Below, one piece after another: positions 43,033-49,972 of a stretch of DNA of 49,972 bases. The notes under the pieces are model-generated. The model was not told the origin of the DNA. It did not search any database and saw nothing but the letters and a program-made list of their open reading frames with translations. This stretch comes from Nocardia vinacea NBRC 16497 (lineage in GTDB: Bacteria > Actinomycetota > Actinomycetes > Mycobacteriales > Mycobacteriaceae). Within the stretch, counting starts at the first letter, position 1. Each line of letters begins with the position of its first letter. A program made the translations under genes and the position numbers. The DNA is taken from assembly GCF_000308835.1 (NCBI RefSeq), contig NZ_BAGN01000046.1, positions 1-49,972 of the forward strand. Direction: 5' to 3'.

Positions 43033-44913
43033 ATGTGCGGAATCGTGGGGTACGTCGGGTACCGGGACGCCCTGGGCGTTGTCGTTGACGCTTTGCGCCG
43101 CATGGAATATCGAGGATACGACTCGGCGGGCGTCGCGATCCTGGATGGCGTGGGCGTGTTGGCGGTGGAACGCAAGGCGGGCAAACTGGCCAATCTCGAG
43201 GCCGAACTCACCGAAATCGGGACCGAGCACTTCGCGGGCACCACCGGCATGGGACACACCCGCTGGGCCACCCACGGCGCGCCGACCGACCGCAACGCCC
43301 ACCCGCACCGCGACACCACCAACAAGGTGGCCGTCGTGCACAACGGCATCATCGAGAACTTCGCCCCGCTGCGTCGGGAGCTCGAAGACGCCGGCATCGA
43401 GCTGAGCAGTGATACCGACACCGAGGTCGCCGTGCATCTGGTGGCGCGCGCATATGCCGAAGGCCCGACCGCGGGTGATTTCGCGGCGAGCGCGCTGGCC
43501 GTGCTGCGTCGGCTGGAGGGTGCGTTCACGCTGGTCTTCACCCATGCCGACCACCCGGACAGCATTGTCGCCGCGCGTCGCTCGACGCCGCTGGTCGTCG
43601 GTGTCGGCAAGGGCGAGATGTTCATCGCCTCCGACGTCACCGCCTTCATCGAGCACACCCGTGAGGCCGTCGAACTCGGCCAGGATCAGGCCGTTGTGAT
43701 CACCGCCGACACCTACACGGTCACCGACTTCGCGGGCAATGACGGATCGGCGCGTACTCGCCCGTTCACCATCGACTGGGATCTGGCCGCCGCCGAGAAG
43801 GGCGGGCACGACTTCTTCATGCTGAAGGAGATCGAGGAACAGCCCGCCGGTGTCGCCGACACGCTGATCGGCCACTTCACCCACGACGAGGCCGGTGGCC
43901 GGATCGTGCTGGACGAGCAGCGCCTCGCCGATCAGGAACTGCGCGACTTCGACAAAGTATTCGTCGTCGCCTGCGGCAGTTCCTATCACGCCGGACTGTT
44001 GGCCAAGTACGCGATCGAGCACTGGACCCGGCTGCCCGTCGAGGTCGAGCTGGCCAGCGAATTCCGTTATCGCGACCCGGTTTTGGACCGGTCCACGCTG
44101 GTGGTGGCGATCTCGCAGTCGGGTGAGACCGCCGACACCCTCGAGGCGGTGCGGCACGCGAAGGAGCAGAAGGCGCGCGTACTCGCCATCTGCAATACCA
44201 ATGGCGCACAGATTCCGCGTGAGTCCGATGCGGTGCTCTACACCAGGACCGGACCGGAGATCGGTGTCGCGTCCACCAAGGCGTTCCTGGCGCAGGTGGC
44301 CGCGAACTACCTGGTGGGGCTGGCCCTGGCGCAGGCGCGTGGCACCAAGTATCCCGATGAGGTGGCCCGCGAGTTCGCCGAACTCGAGGCGATGCCGCAC
44401 CTGGTGCAGCAGGTGCTGGAGACCGCGCCGCAGGTGCGCGCGATCGCCAGGGAACTGGCGCATGTGCCGACCGTGCTGTTCCTCGGCCGCCACGTCGGTT
44501 ATCCGGTGGCGCTGGAAGGTGCGCTCAAGCTCAAGGAACTCGCGTACATGCACGCCGAGGGATTCGCGGCGGGTGAGCTCAAGCACGGCCCGATCGCGCT
44601 GATCGAGGAGGGGCTACCGGTGATCGTCGTCATGCCCTCACCCAAGGGACGCGCGGTACTGCACTCGAAGCTGCTCAGCAATATCCGTGAGATCCAGGCC
44701 CGCGGCGCCCGCACCATCGTGATCGCCGAGGAGGGCGACGACACGGTGCGTCCGTTCGCCGATGATCTCATCGAGATCCCTTCGGCACCAACGCTTTTCC
44801 AGCCGTTGCTGTCAACTGTTCCGCTGCAGATCTTTGCCGCCGAGGTAGCTCAGGCGCGCGGCTACGACATCGACAAGCCTCGCAACCTGGCGAAGTCCGT
44901 CACCGTCGAGTAA
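43033..44913 (+). CDS. glmS: Glutamine-fructose-6-phosphate aminotransferase (isomerizing)
   Basis: A 626-residue GlmS making glucosamine-6-phosphate, the entry to UDP-GlcNAc. MCGIVGYVG shows the N-terminal nucleophile Cys2 exposed after Met removal, so ATG 43033 is certain. The glutaminase domain (1-240) has GHTRWATHG and HNGIIENF; two SIS sugar-isomerase domains follow (CGSSYHAG, SQSGETADT; later the KELAYMHAEGF region), and the end DKPRNLAKSVTVE is the conserved catalytic tail. Supplies GlmM, encoded 8 kb upstream. Start spacing suggests a leaderless mRNA. A terminator hairpin follows 27 bases after the stop. Confidence 0.98.
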   Translation: MCGIVGYVGYRDALGVVVDALRRMEYRGYDSAGVAILDGVGVLAVERKAGKLANLEAELTEIGTEHFAGTTGMGHTRWATHGAPTDRNAHPHRDTTNKVAVVHNGIIENFAPLRRELEDAGIELSSDTDTEVAVHLVARAYAEGPTAGDFAASALAVLRRLEGAFTLVFTHADHPDSIVAARRSTPLVVGVGKGEMFIASDVTAFIEHTREAVELGQDQAVVITADTYTVTDFAGNDGSARTRPFTIDWDLAAAEKGGHDFFMLKEIEEQPAGVADTLIGHFTHDEAGGRIVLDEQRLADQELRDFDKVFVVACGSSYHAGLLAKYAIEHWTRLPVEVELASEFRYRDPVLDRSTLVVAISQSGETADTLEAVRHAKEQKARVLAICNTNGAQIPRESDAVLYTRTGPEIGVASTKAFLAQVAANYLVGLALAQARGTKYPDEVAREFAELEAMPHLVQQVLETAPQVRAIARELAHVPTVLFLGRHVGYPVALEGALKLKELAYMHAEGFAAGELKHGPIALIEEGLPVIVVMPSPKGRAVLHSKLLSNIREIQARGARTIVIAEEGDDTVRPFADDLIEIPSAPTLFQPLLSTVPLQIFAAEVAQARGYDIDKPRNLAKSVTVE

Positions 44914-44939
44914 CGCCAGGGCCGGTTCGCTCGGCGACC

Positions 44940-44961
44940 ACGGCATCCGCTGCCGTTTCTT
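44940..44961 (+). terminator. Intrinsic terminator after glmS
   Basis: ACGGCA and TGCCGT form a 6-base stem with a 5-base loop, followed by TTCTT. A second perfect 6-base hairpin, CACCGG/CCGGTG at 44963-44978, lies right behind it. Confidence 0.55.
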
Positions 44962-45035
44962 ACACCGGAGAGCCGGTGCTGTGCTGATTGCGACCTGGGT
45001 TCGGCGGGACAGCCGTTACCGGCGAGCGCCGCCGA

Positions 45036-46235
45036 TTACGAGGGCCGCCCGGCCGGAACCAGGGATTCGGTTTTCTCGCTTGATGTTTCGGCACCGTGAC
45101 GTTCGAGATTGCCCGACAGGACCGCCAGACCGAGCGCACTCACGACCAGGACGACCCCGACCCAGTTGGGTGAGGTGTATCCGTATCCCGCGGCGATGAC
45201 GACGCCGCCGAGCCAGGCGGAGATCGCGTTGCCGAGGTTGAATGCGCCGATATTGAGGGCCGAGGCCAGCGTCGGTGCGCTACCTGCCTGGTCGAGGACG
45301 CGCTTCTGCAGCGGCGGAACGGTCGCGAAGCCGAGTGCGCCGATGAGGACGACCGTGATTGCGGCCGCGACCTTGTTGTGCGCGGTGAGTGTGAACAGTG
45401 CGAGCACCAGCGCGAGGCCGCTGAGGGTGGTGTAGAGCATCGGCATCAGATGCCGGTCGGCGAACTTGCCGCCGATCAGATTGCCGAGGAAGAAGCCGAT
45501 GCCGAACAGGACGAGCAGCCAGGTGACCGAACTCTCCGCATAGCCGGTGACCTCGGTCATCATCGGTGCGAGGTAGGTGATCGCCGCGAAGACACCGCCG
45601 AAGCCGAGCACCGTCATGGCCATTGCGAGCAGTACCTGCGGGTTGGTGAGGACGGCGAGTTCGTGCCGCAGGCGCGCGTCGTGGGGTGCGGGCTGTTCGG
45701 GCACCAGCGCGGCGACGCCGACGAGACCGGCCAGGCCTACCAATGCGACGAGCAGGAAGGTGAGCCGCCAACCGAACTGCTGGCCGAGCAGAGTGCCCAG
45801 CGGCACGCCGACGATGGTCGCGACGGTCAGTCCGGTGAACATCATGGCGATTGCGCCGGCCTTGCGATCCGGGTCGACCAGACTTCCGGCGACCACCGAT
45901 CCGATGCCGAAGAAGGCGCCGTGCGCGAGCGAGGCGACGATGCGTCCGGTCAGCATGAGGCCGAAAGTCGGTGCGAGCGCAGACAATACGTTGCCCGCGA
46001 TCAGCAACAACAGGCTGATGAGCAGCATGCGCTTGCGGGATACCCGGGTGCCGAATCCGGTCATGATCGGTGCGCCGACCAGCACGCCGAGTGCATAACC
46101 GGTGACCAGCAGGCCTGCGGTGGGGATCGACACGGTGTAGGTGTCGGCGATGTCGGGCAGCAGCCCGACGACGACGAATTCGGTGGTGCCGATTCCGAAG
46201 GCCCCGAGTGTCAGGGCGAGTAGTCCGAGCGGCAT
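45036..46235 (-). CDS. MFS drug:proton antiporter (DHA1, AraJ/Cmx-like)
   Basis: A 399-residue, 12-helix major facilitator transporter. The N-terminus GAFGIGTTEFVVVGLLP is the signature of the AraJ/NepI/Cmx branch, whose members export sugars, nucleosides or chloramphenicol. GRIVASLAHGAFFGIG and the motif A region TGFGTRVSRKRML are clear. ATG 46235 is chosen over 46241 because GGAGG is then 9 bases upstream; the frame to 46295 adds 18 polar residues. It is divergent from a MarR regulator, the classic regulated efflux pair. Substrate unknown. The stop is followed by the convergent glmS terminator region. Confidence 0.92.
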   Translation of the reverse strand: MPLGLLALTLGAFGIGTTEFVVVGLLPDIADTYTVSIPTAGLLVTGYALGVLVGAPIMTGFGTRVSRKRMLLISLLLLIAGNVLSALAPTFGLMLTGRIVASLAHGAFFGIGSVVAGSLVDPDRKAGAIAMMFTGLTVATIVGVPLGTLLGQQFGWRLTFLLVALVGLAGLVGVAALVPEQPAPHDARLRHELAVLTNPQVLLAMAMTVLGFGGVFAAITYLAPMMTEVTGYAESSVTWLLVLFGIGFFLGNLIGGKFADRHLMPMLYTTLSGLALVLALFTLTAHNKVAAAITVVLIGALGFATVPPLQKRVLDQAGSAPTLASALNIGAFNLGNAISAWLGGVVIAAGYGYTSPNWVGVVLVVSALGLAVLSGNLERHGAETSSEKTESLVPAGRPS

Positions 46236-46288
46236 GAGCATGAGCCTCCACGTGATGTTGCGCCTGAGCTTTACAGGCGTCAACAATA

Positions 46289-46327
46289 ATTGCACACGCC
46301 TCTTAATTGCAAACGCTGGCTATTGCA
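46289..46327. promoter_or_regulatory. Three ATTGCA direct repeats, probable MarR operator
   Basis: ATTGCA occurs at 46289-46294, 46306-46311 and 46322-46327, spaced 17 and 16 bases apart, in the 139-base divergent region between the MFS and MarR genes. This AT-rich patch stands out locally. A CGCCTG/CAGGCG inverted repeat (46261-46279) lies nearer the MFS start. Confidence 0.45.
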
Positions 46328-46374
46328 GCGTTCATCTATCCTGGAGGTACGAGCCCCGACGCAGAAGGAATGCC

Positions 46375-46857
46375 ATGACCGCGGATGCCGCCCTGACCGG
46401 CCTGGCCGATGGTTGGTACGCACTGTCGCTGCTGCACGATCGGATCGAGGCGCATATCGAACGCGCCCTGCAATCCGGTCACGAGCTGAGCGTGCGCGAA
46501 TTTTCGCTGCTCGTCGTGCTCAGTCGCCAGCACGACGGACCCGGCGGGCACCTGCGCATGAACCAGGTCGCCGAAGCCGTGGTGCTCAGCCAGAGTGCGA
46601 CAACCCGCCTGGTCACCCGTCTCGAAGACCGCGGACTGCTGCAGCGGTACCTCTGCCCCGACGACCGCCGCGGCATCTACACCGACGTAACACCCGCGGG
46701 CCTTGAACTACTGACCCGCGCCCGCCCCACCCACGACACCGCCCTGTCCAGCGCCCTGGGCCAAGCCGACGCCGACCCCGAGCTGGCCCCATTGGTCGCC
46801 GCCGTCGAAGCGATGAACACCAAAGCAGCCCGCGGCACCCGAATCCCGCAGGCATAG
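46375..46857 (+). CDS. MarR-family transcriptional regulator
   Basis: A 160-residue winged-helix regulator. Helices and wing of the MarR fold are clear: SVREFSLLVVLSRQ, MNQVAEAVVLSQSATTRLVTRLEDRGLL (recognition helix with SATTRLV) and the wing PDDRRGIYTDVTPAG. ATG 46375 has AGAAGGA upstream; the frame to 46141 is antisense of the MFS gene. It most likely represses itself and the divergent MFS gene and is released by a small aromatic ligand, the usual MarR mode. Confidence 0.93.
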   Translation: MTADAALTGLADGWYALSLLHDRIEAHIERALQSGHELSVREFSLLVVLSRQHDGPGGHLRMNQVAEAVVLSQSATTRLVTRLEDRGLLQRYLCPDDRRGIYTDVTPAGLELLTRARPTHDTALSSALGQADADPELAPLVAAVEAMNTKAARGTRIPQA

Positions 46858-46984
46858 CGGGTTCAGCGCACCGATTGATCAGCGCGATGTACCTGCCGCG
46901 CTCAGGTCGGAGTGTGTCGACAGGCGGGGCGAGGCCGATTCGGTCGGGCCGTGATCGTGGCGAAGAGCGCTCGGGCGGGCCCGG

Positions 46985-47404
46985 CTATTCGACGGTGACG
47001 GTGCCGCGCATCTGGGGGTGCAGGGAGCACAGGTAGCGGTAGGTGCCGGGGGCGAAGAAGGTGTAGCTCCATGCGCCCTTGTCGAAGATCGGGCTGTTGA
47101 TGCCCATGGCCTTATCGCCGATGCCCTGGACCGTGTGCGGAACGGAGTCCTTGAATTTCCAGGTCACGGTCTCGCCGACCTTGACGGTGACGTCGGCGGG
47201 GGAGAACTTCATATCCGTGACGTCGACGGTGACGGCGGCGGGTTTCGAATCGCCGGACTTGGTCGTCGTCTGGCCGGCCTTCGCAGTGGTCGACGCGGCG
47301 GTCGAGTTCGTATCGCTGGAGCCGCAGCCTGCCAGCAGTAGTGTCGCGGCCAGGACGAACCCGGCTGCGATCCGGGTGGACATCGCGCGGCGCACCATCG
47401 GCAT
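46985..47404 (-). CDS. Cupredoxin-domain lipoprotein
   Basis: A 139-residue lipoprotein (lipobox LLAGC, Cys27) with a Ser/Thr-rich linker and a plastocyanin-like blue-copper domain. Type 1 copper ligands are all present: His in VPHTVQG, then Cys, His and Met in YLCSLHPQM. The strand MKFSPADVTVKVGETVTWKF is typical. It is likely an extracytoplasmic electron-transfer or copper-handling protein. The start is uncertain: ATG 47404 is reported; 47398 and 47383 also give good signal peptides; none has a clear ribosome-binding site. It is divergent from nnr. Confidence 0.88.
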   Translation of the reverse strand: MPMVRRAMSTRIAAGFVLAATLLLAGCGSSDTNSTAASTTAKAGQTTTKSGDSKPAAVTVDVTDMKFSPADVTVKVGETVTWKFKDSVPHTVQGIGDKAMGINSPIFDKGAWSYTFFAPGTYRYLCSLHPQMRGTVTVE

Positions 47405-47524
47405 GACGGCCAAGCGTAGTCTGCTGACGGTACGGGCCCGCGCGGCGCCATGGCGTTGTCGCTTCGGCGTATCCCGTACGAGCGGAACCGCAGTGCCCGA
47501 TCGACGCAGTGGAGGCGAGCGTTC

Positions 47525-49087
47525 ATGTCCAGCCAGCGAGGCTATTTCACCGCCGATGAAGTGCGCGCGGCCGAGGCCGAGCTGTTCACCCGCGTCCCCG
47601 AGGGCATGCCCATGCATCGGGCAGCCTACGGATTGGCGACGGTGGTCGCGAGCGAGTTGCGTGCGCGCACCGGCGGTATCGCGGGCAGGTCGGTGCTGTT
47701 GCTCGTGGGCTCCGGCGATAACGGCGGCGACGTGCTCTGGGCCGGATCAATGCTGCGCCGCCGCGGCGTCGCCGTGACCGCCCTGCTGCTGAATCCGGAA
47801 CGCGCCCACGCGAAAGGCCTTGCCGCACTGCGAAAGACAGGCGGTCGGATCCGAACTGTGTCGGACGTGTCGCGGGCCGCTGACGCGAGCTCGGCCGGGT
47901 TGATCACTGCCGGATCGGGCTCCACCGGATCGAGCAGTACAGAATCGAGCCGCAGCACAGTAGTTCTGGACGAAACCAGTTTGGGTACACCCGATCTGGT
48001 TATCGATGGCATCGTCGGCATCTCCGGCCGCAGCCCCCTGCGCCCGATGGCCGCGGAAATTGTTGCCGCTCTGAATGTTCCGATCATCGCCGCCGACTTG
48101 CCCAGCGGAGTCGATCCGGACACCGGCGCGGTGACCGGCCCCGCTGTCCAAGCCGAGGTCACGGTCGCATTCGGCGCTTACAAGCCGGTACATGCCTTGG
48201 CCGCGCCCTACTGCGGCCGAATCGAATTGGTGCCCATCGGTTTACGGCTACCCCAACCGAATCTCGCAGCGCTGGAACCTGCGGAGATCGGTGCGCGATG
48301 GCCGATTCCGGGACCCGCCGACGACAAATACACCCAGGGCGTCACCGGCATCTGCGCGGGCAGCGCGACCTATCCCGGCGCCGCCGTGCTGTGCACCGGC
48401 GCCGCCGTCGCGGCCACCTCCGGTATGGTCCGCTACGCCGGAACCGGCGCGGCCGAGGTCCTCGATCATTTCCCCGAAGTCATTGCCGCCCAGACCATCT
48501 CGTCAACCGGGCGAGTGCAGTCCTGGGTATTCGGCCCCGGCGCGGGCACCGACACCGACGCCCACAAACGGCTCGCCGAAATCCTCGCCACCGACCTTCC
48601 CGTCGTCATCGACGCCGACGGCCTCACCTTGCTCGCCGCCGATCCCGACCTGGTCCGCGGCCGCACCGCCCCGACCGTATTGACTCCGCACGCAGGCGAA
48701 TTCGCCCGCCTGACCGGGCACGAGGTCGGCCAGGACCGGGTAGCCGCCGTCCGCGACCTCGCCGAATCCTGGCACCTCACCGTCCTGCTCAAAGGCCGAG
48801 CCACCCTCGTCGCCACGCCGGGGCGCCCGGTACTCGTCAACGAAGCAGGGGGTTCCTGGGCCGCCACCGCCGGTGCGGGCGACGTCCTCTCCGGCGTCAT
48901 CGGCGCCCTCCTCGCTGCGGGCTACGATCCCGGCTGGTCCGCCGCCGCTGCCGCCCGCGTCCACGCACTCGCCGCCAACCTCGCCGCCCACGAAAACCAC
49001 CCATCCGCCGCTCCCACCTCCGCATCACCTCTCCTCGACCATGTGCGGCCGGCAATCCGCACTTTGCGCACGCTTGCGGCGAAGTGA
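47525..49087 (+). CDS. nnr: Bifunctional NAD(P)H-hydrate epimerase/dehydratase
   Basis: A 520-residue repair enzyme that restores hydrated NADH/NADPH. The N-terminal epimerase (NnrE, about 1-225) has YFTADEVRAAE, VGSGDNGGD and ADLPSGVDPDTG. The C-terminal ADP-dependent dehydratase (NnrD, about 235-515) has VIDADGLTLL, LTPHAGEFARLTG and AATAGAGDVLSG. A Ser/Gly/Thr-rich stretch of about 25 residues (around 140-160) looks like an insert in the epimerase domain. ATG 47525 follows GGAGG by 9 bases. In M. tuberculosis the fused gene (Rv3433c) is likewise near alr. Confidence 0.94.
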   Translation: MSSQRGYFTADEVRAAEAELFTRVPEGMPMHRAAYGLATVVASELRARTGGIAGRSVLLLVGSGDNGGDVLWAGSMLRRRGVAVTALLLNPERAHAKGLAALRKTGGRIRTVSDVSRAADASSAGLITAGSGSTGSSSTESSRSTVVLDETSLGTPDLVIDGIVGISGRSPLRPMAAEIVAALNVPIIAADLPSGVDPDTGAVTGPAVQAEVTVAFGAYKPVHALAAPYCGRIELVPIGLRLPQPNLAALEPAEIGARWPIPGPADDKYTQGVTGICAGSATYPGAAVLCTGAAVAATSGMVRYAGTGAAEVLDHFPEVIAAQTISSTGRVQSWVFGPGAGTDTDAHKRLAEILATDLPVVIDADGLTLLAADPDLVRGRTAPTVLTPHAGEFARLTGHEVGQDRVAAVRDLAESWHLTVLLKGRATLVATPGRPVLVNEAGGSWAATAGAGDVLSGVIGALLAAGYDPGWSAAAAARVHALAANLAAHENHPSAAPTSASPLLDHVRPAIRTLRTLAAK

Positions 49088-49307
49088 CGTGCGCTGCCCC
49101 GGACCGCCCTTATTGCCGCATCGACGACCCCGCGAGACGCGCTGGGCTCGGCAACCGATGGCAGTCCGGGGCATCCGAGTCGTACCTGCGCTCGCCTCCA
49201 AGCGCCCTGGCCGCCCCGCCATCCCGGCCCTCGCCGCTGGGCCATGAACCGACGCCCTCGCGCGAGCCAGACACCGAATGGCAGGATCAATAAGCGTGGA
49301 GGCGCAA

Positions 49308-49972
49308 GTGGAGACGGTTATCGATCTGGATGCCATTGCCCACAACGTGCGGATCCTGCGTGAATATGCGGGGGATGCGGCGGTGATGGCGGTGGTCAAG
49401 GCCGACGGCTACAACCACGGCGCCGTCGAGGTCGGGCGGGCCGCACTGGCGGCCGGTGCGGCGGAACTCGGGGTCACCACGGTCGCCGAGGCGGTGCAGT
49501 TGCGCACCGCCGGAATTACCGCCCCGATCCTGTGTTGGCTCAATAATTCCGATGCCGACTTCGGCGCTGCGGTCGAGCACGAAATCGAGATCGGCGTCTC
49601 CTCACTGGAGCACCTGCGGTCGATCGATGCCGCGGCGCGCGCCACCGGCCGGACTGCGATCGTCTCGCTCAAGGTCGACTCCGGCCTCAACCGCAACGGC
49701 ATTGCGCCGCTCGAGTACCCGGCGGTGCTCGCGGCCCTGCGCACGCTGGTGGACGAACAGGTGGTGCGGTTCCGCGCGATCTTCTCCCACCTCGCACACG
49801 CCGACGAGCCGGAACACCCCTTTCTCGACGTCCAGCGCGATCGCTTCGTCGAGGCCGTAGCCGCCGCCAAGGAACACGGCCTCGAGCCGGAACTGGTCCA
49901 CCTCGCGAACTCGGCCGCCACGCTCACCCGCCCGGATCTGGCCTTCGATATGGTCCGCCCCGGTATCGCGAT
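49308..49972 (+). CDS. alr: Alanine racemase (5' part, runs off the window)
   Basis: The first ~221 residues of the PLP enzyme that makes D-alanine for peptidoglycan. VIDLDAIAHNVRIL opens the barrel, and VVKADGYNHGA contains the PLP-binding lysine. VDSGLNRNG, FSHLAHAD and HLANSAATL are family blocks. GTG 49308 is reported because GGAGG lies five bases upstream; GTG 49296 and ATG 49278 are in frame and possible. The C-terminal domain with the catalytic tyrosine is beyond the window. The region 49088-49307 before it holds no other gene I can support. Confidence 0.95.
   Translation, partial: METVIDLDAIAHNVRILREYAGDAAVMAVVKADGYNHGAVEVGRAALAAGAAELGVTTVAEAVQLRTAGITAPILCWLNNSDADFGAAVEHEIEIGVSSLEHLRSIDAAARATGRTAIVSLKVDSGLNRNGIAPLEYPAVLAALRTLVDEQVVRFRAIFSHLAHADEPEHPFLDVQRDRFVEAVAAAKEHGLEPELVHLANSAATLTRPDLAFDMVRPGIA

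Noticed and set aside
43000..44586. Extension of the minus-strand hydrolase to 815 residues
   Set aside because: The added part is the antisense of glmS.

Overview
The window looks like the chromosome of a mycolic-acid actinobacterium, most likely Nocardia or a close relative. It is GC-rich and densely coded, with many GTG/TTG starts. Its backbone matches the mycobacterial ESX-4 to rplM-rpsI-glmM to glmS to nnr-alr neighbourhood. I see no rRNA, tRNA, insertion sequence, phage or CRISPR array.

Layout. (1) 0.2-1.7 kb: divergent NmrA-type oxidoreductase and NADPH-dependent FMN reductase. (2) 1.8-15.1 kb: an ESX-4-type type VII secretion (T7SS) locus with eccE, eccB, mycP, eccD, eccC, an Rv3446c-type accessory protein and a pair of WXG100-like substrates. 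A one-pore potassium-channel gene sits between eccB and mycP. (3) 15.5-32.4 kb: a ~17 kb block between the esx pair and rplM. It holds a transmembrane Ser/Thr kinase, six paralogous lipoproteins, an FHA/zinc-ribbon protein, a lipoprotein zinc metallopeptidase, an Rv1747-like double-FHA ABC exporter and an Hsp70/actin-like membrane protein. (4) 32.6-35.0 kb: rplM, rpsI, glmM. (5) 35.1-38.6 kb: two DnaA boxes, an AbiEi-like protein, an ABC-F ATPase, a PspC protein and a small DxDGDG protein behind a large hairpin. (6) 39.0-41.5 kb: an orphan T7SS substrate cassette, one member carrying a 12-unit Thr-Pro-Gly repeat. (7) 41.5-42.1 kb: remnants of two back-to-back genes, EspG-like and TetR, that both lost their 5' ends at one junction. 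(8) 42.1-50 kb: an alpha/beta hydrolase lacking its nucleophile serine, glmS, an MFS/MarR pair, a cupredoxin lipoprotein, bifunctional nnr and the start of alr.

How the genes may work together (inference): EccB/C/D/E form the membrane channel, MycP is its protease and the esx pair its likely cargo. The kinase, the two FHA proteins and the Hsp70-like protein could form a phosphorylation-controlled envelope module beside the machine. The six lipoprotein genes run in the same direction as the kinase and esx genes, ending at the esx pair. glmM and glmS supply UDP-GlcNAc precursors and alr supplies D-alanine, so the right side of the window is cell-wall housekeeping.
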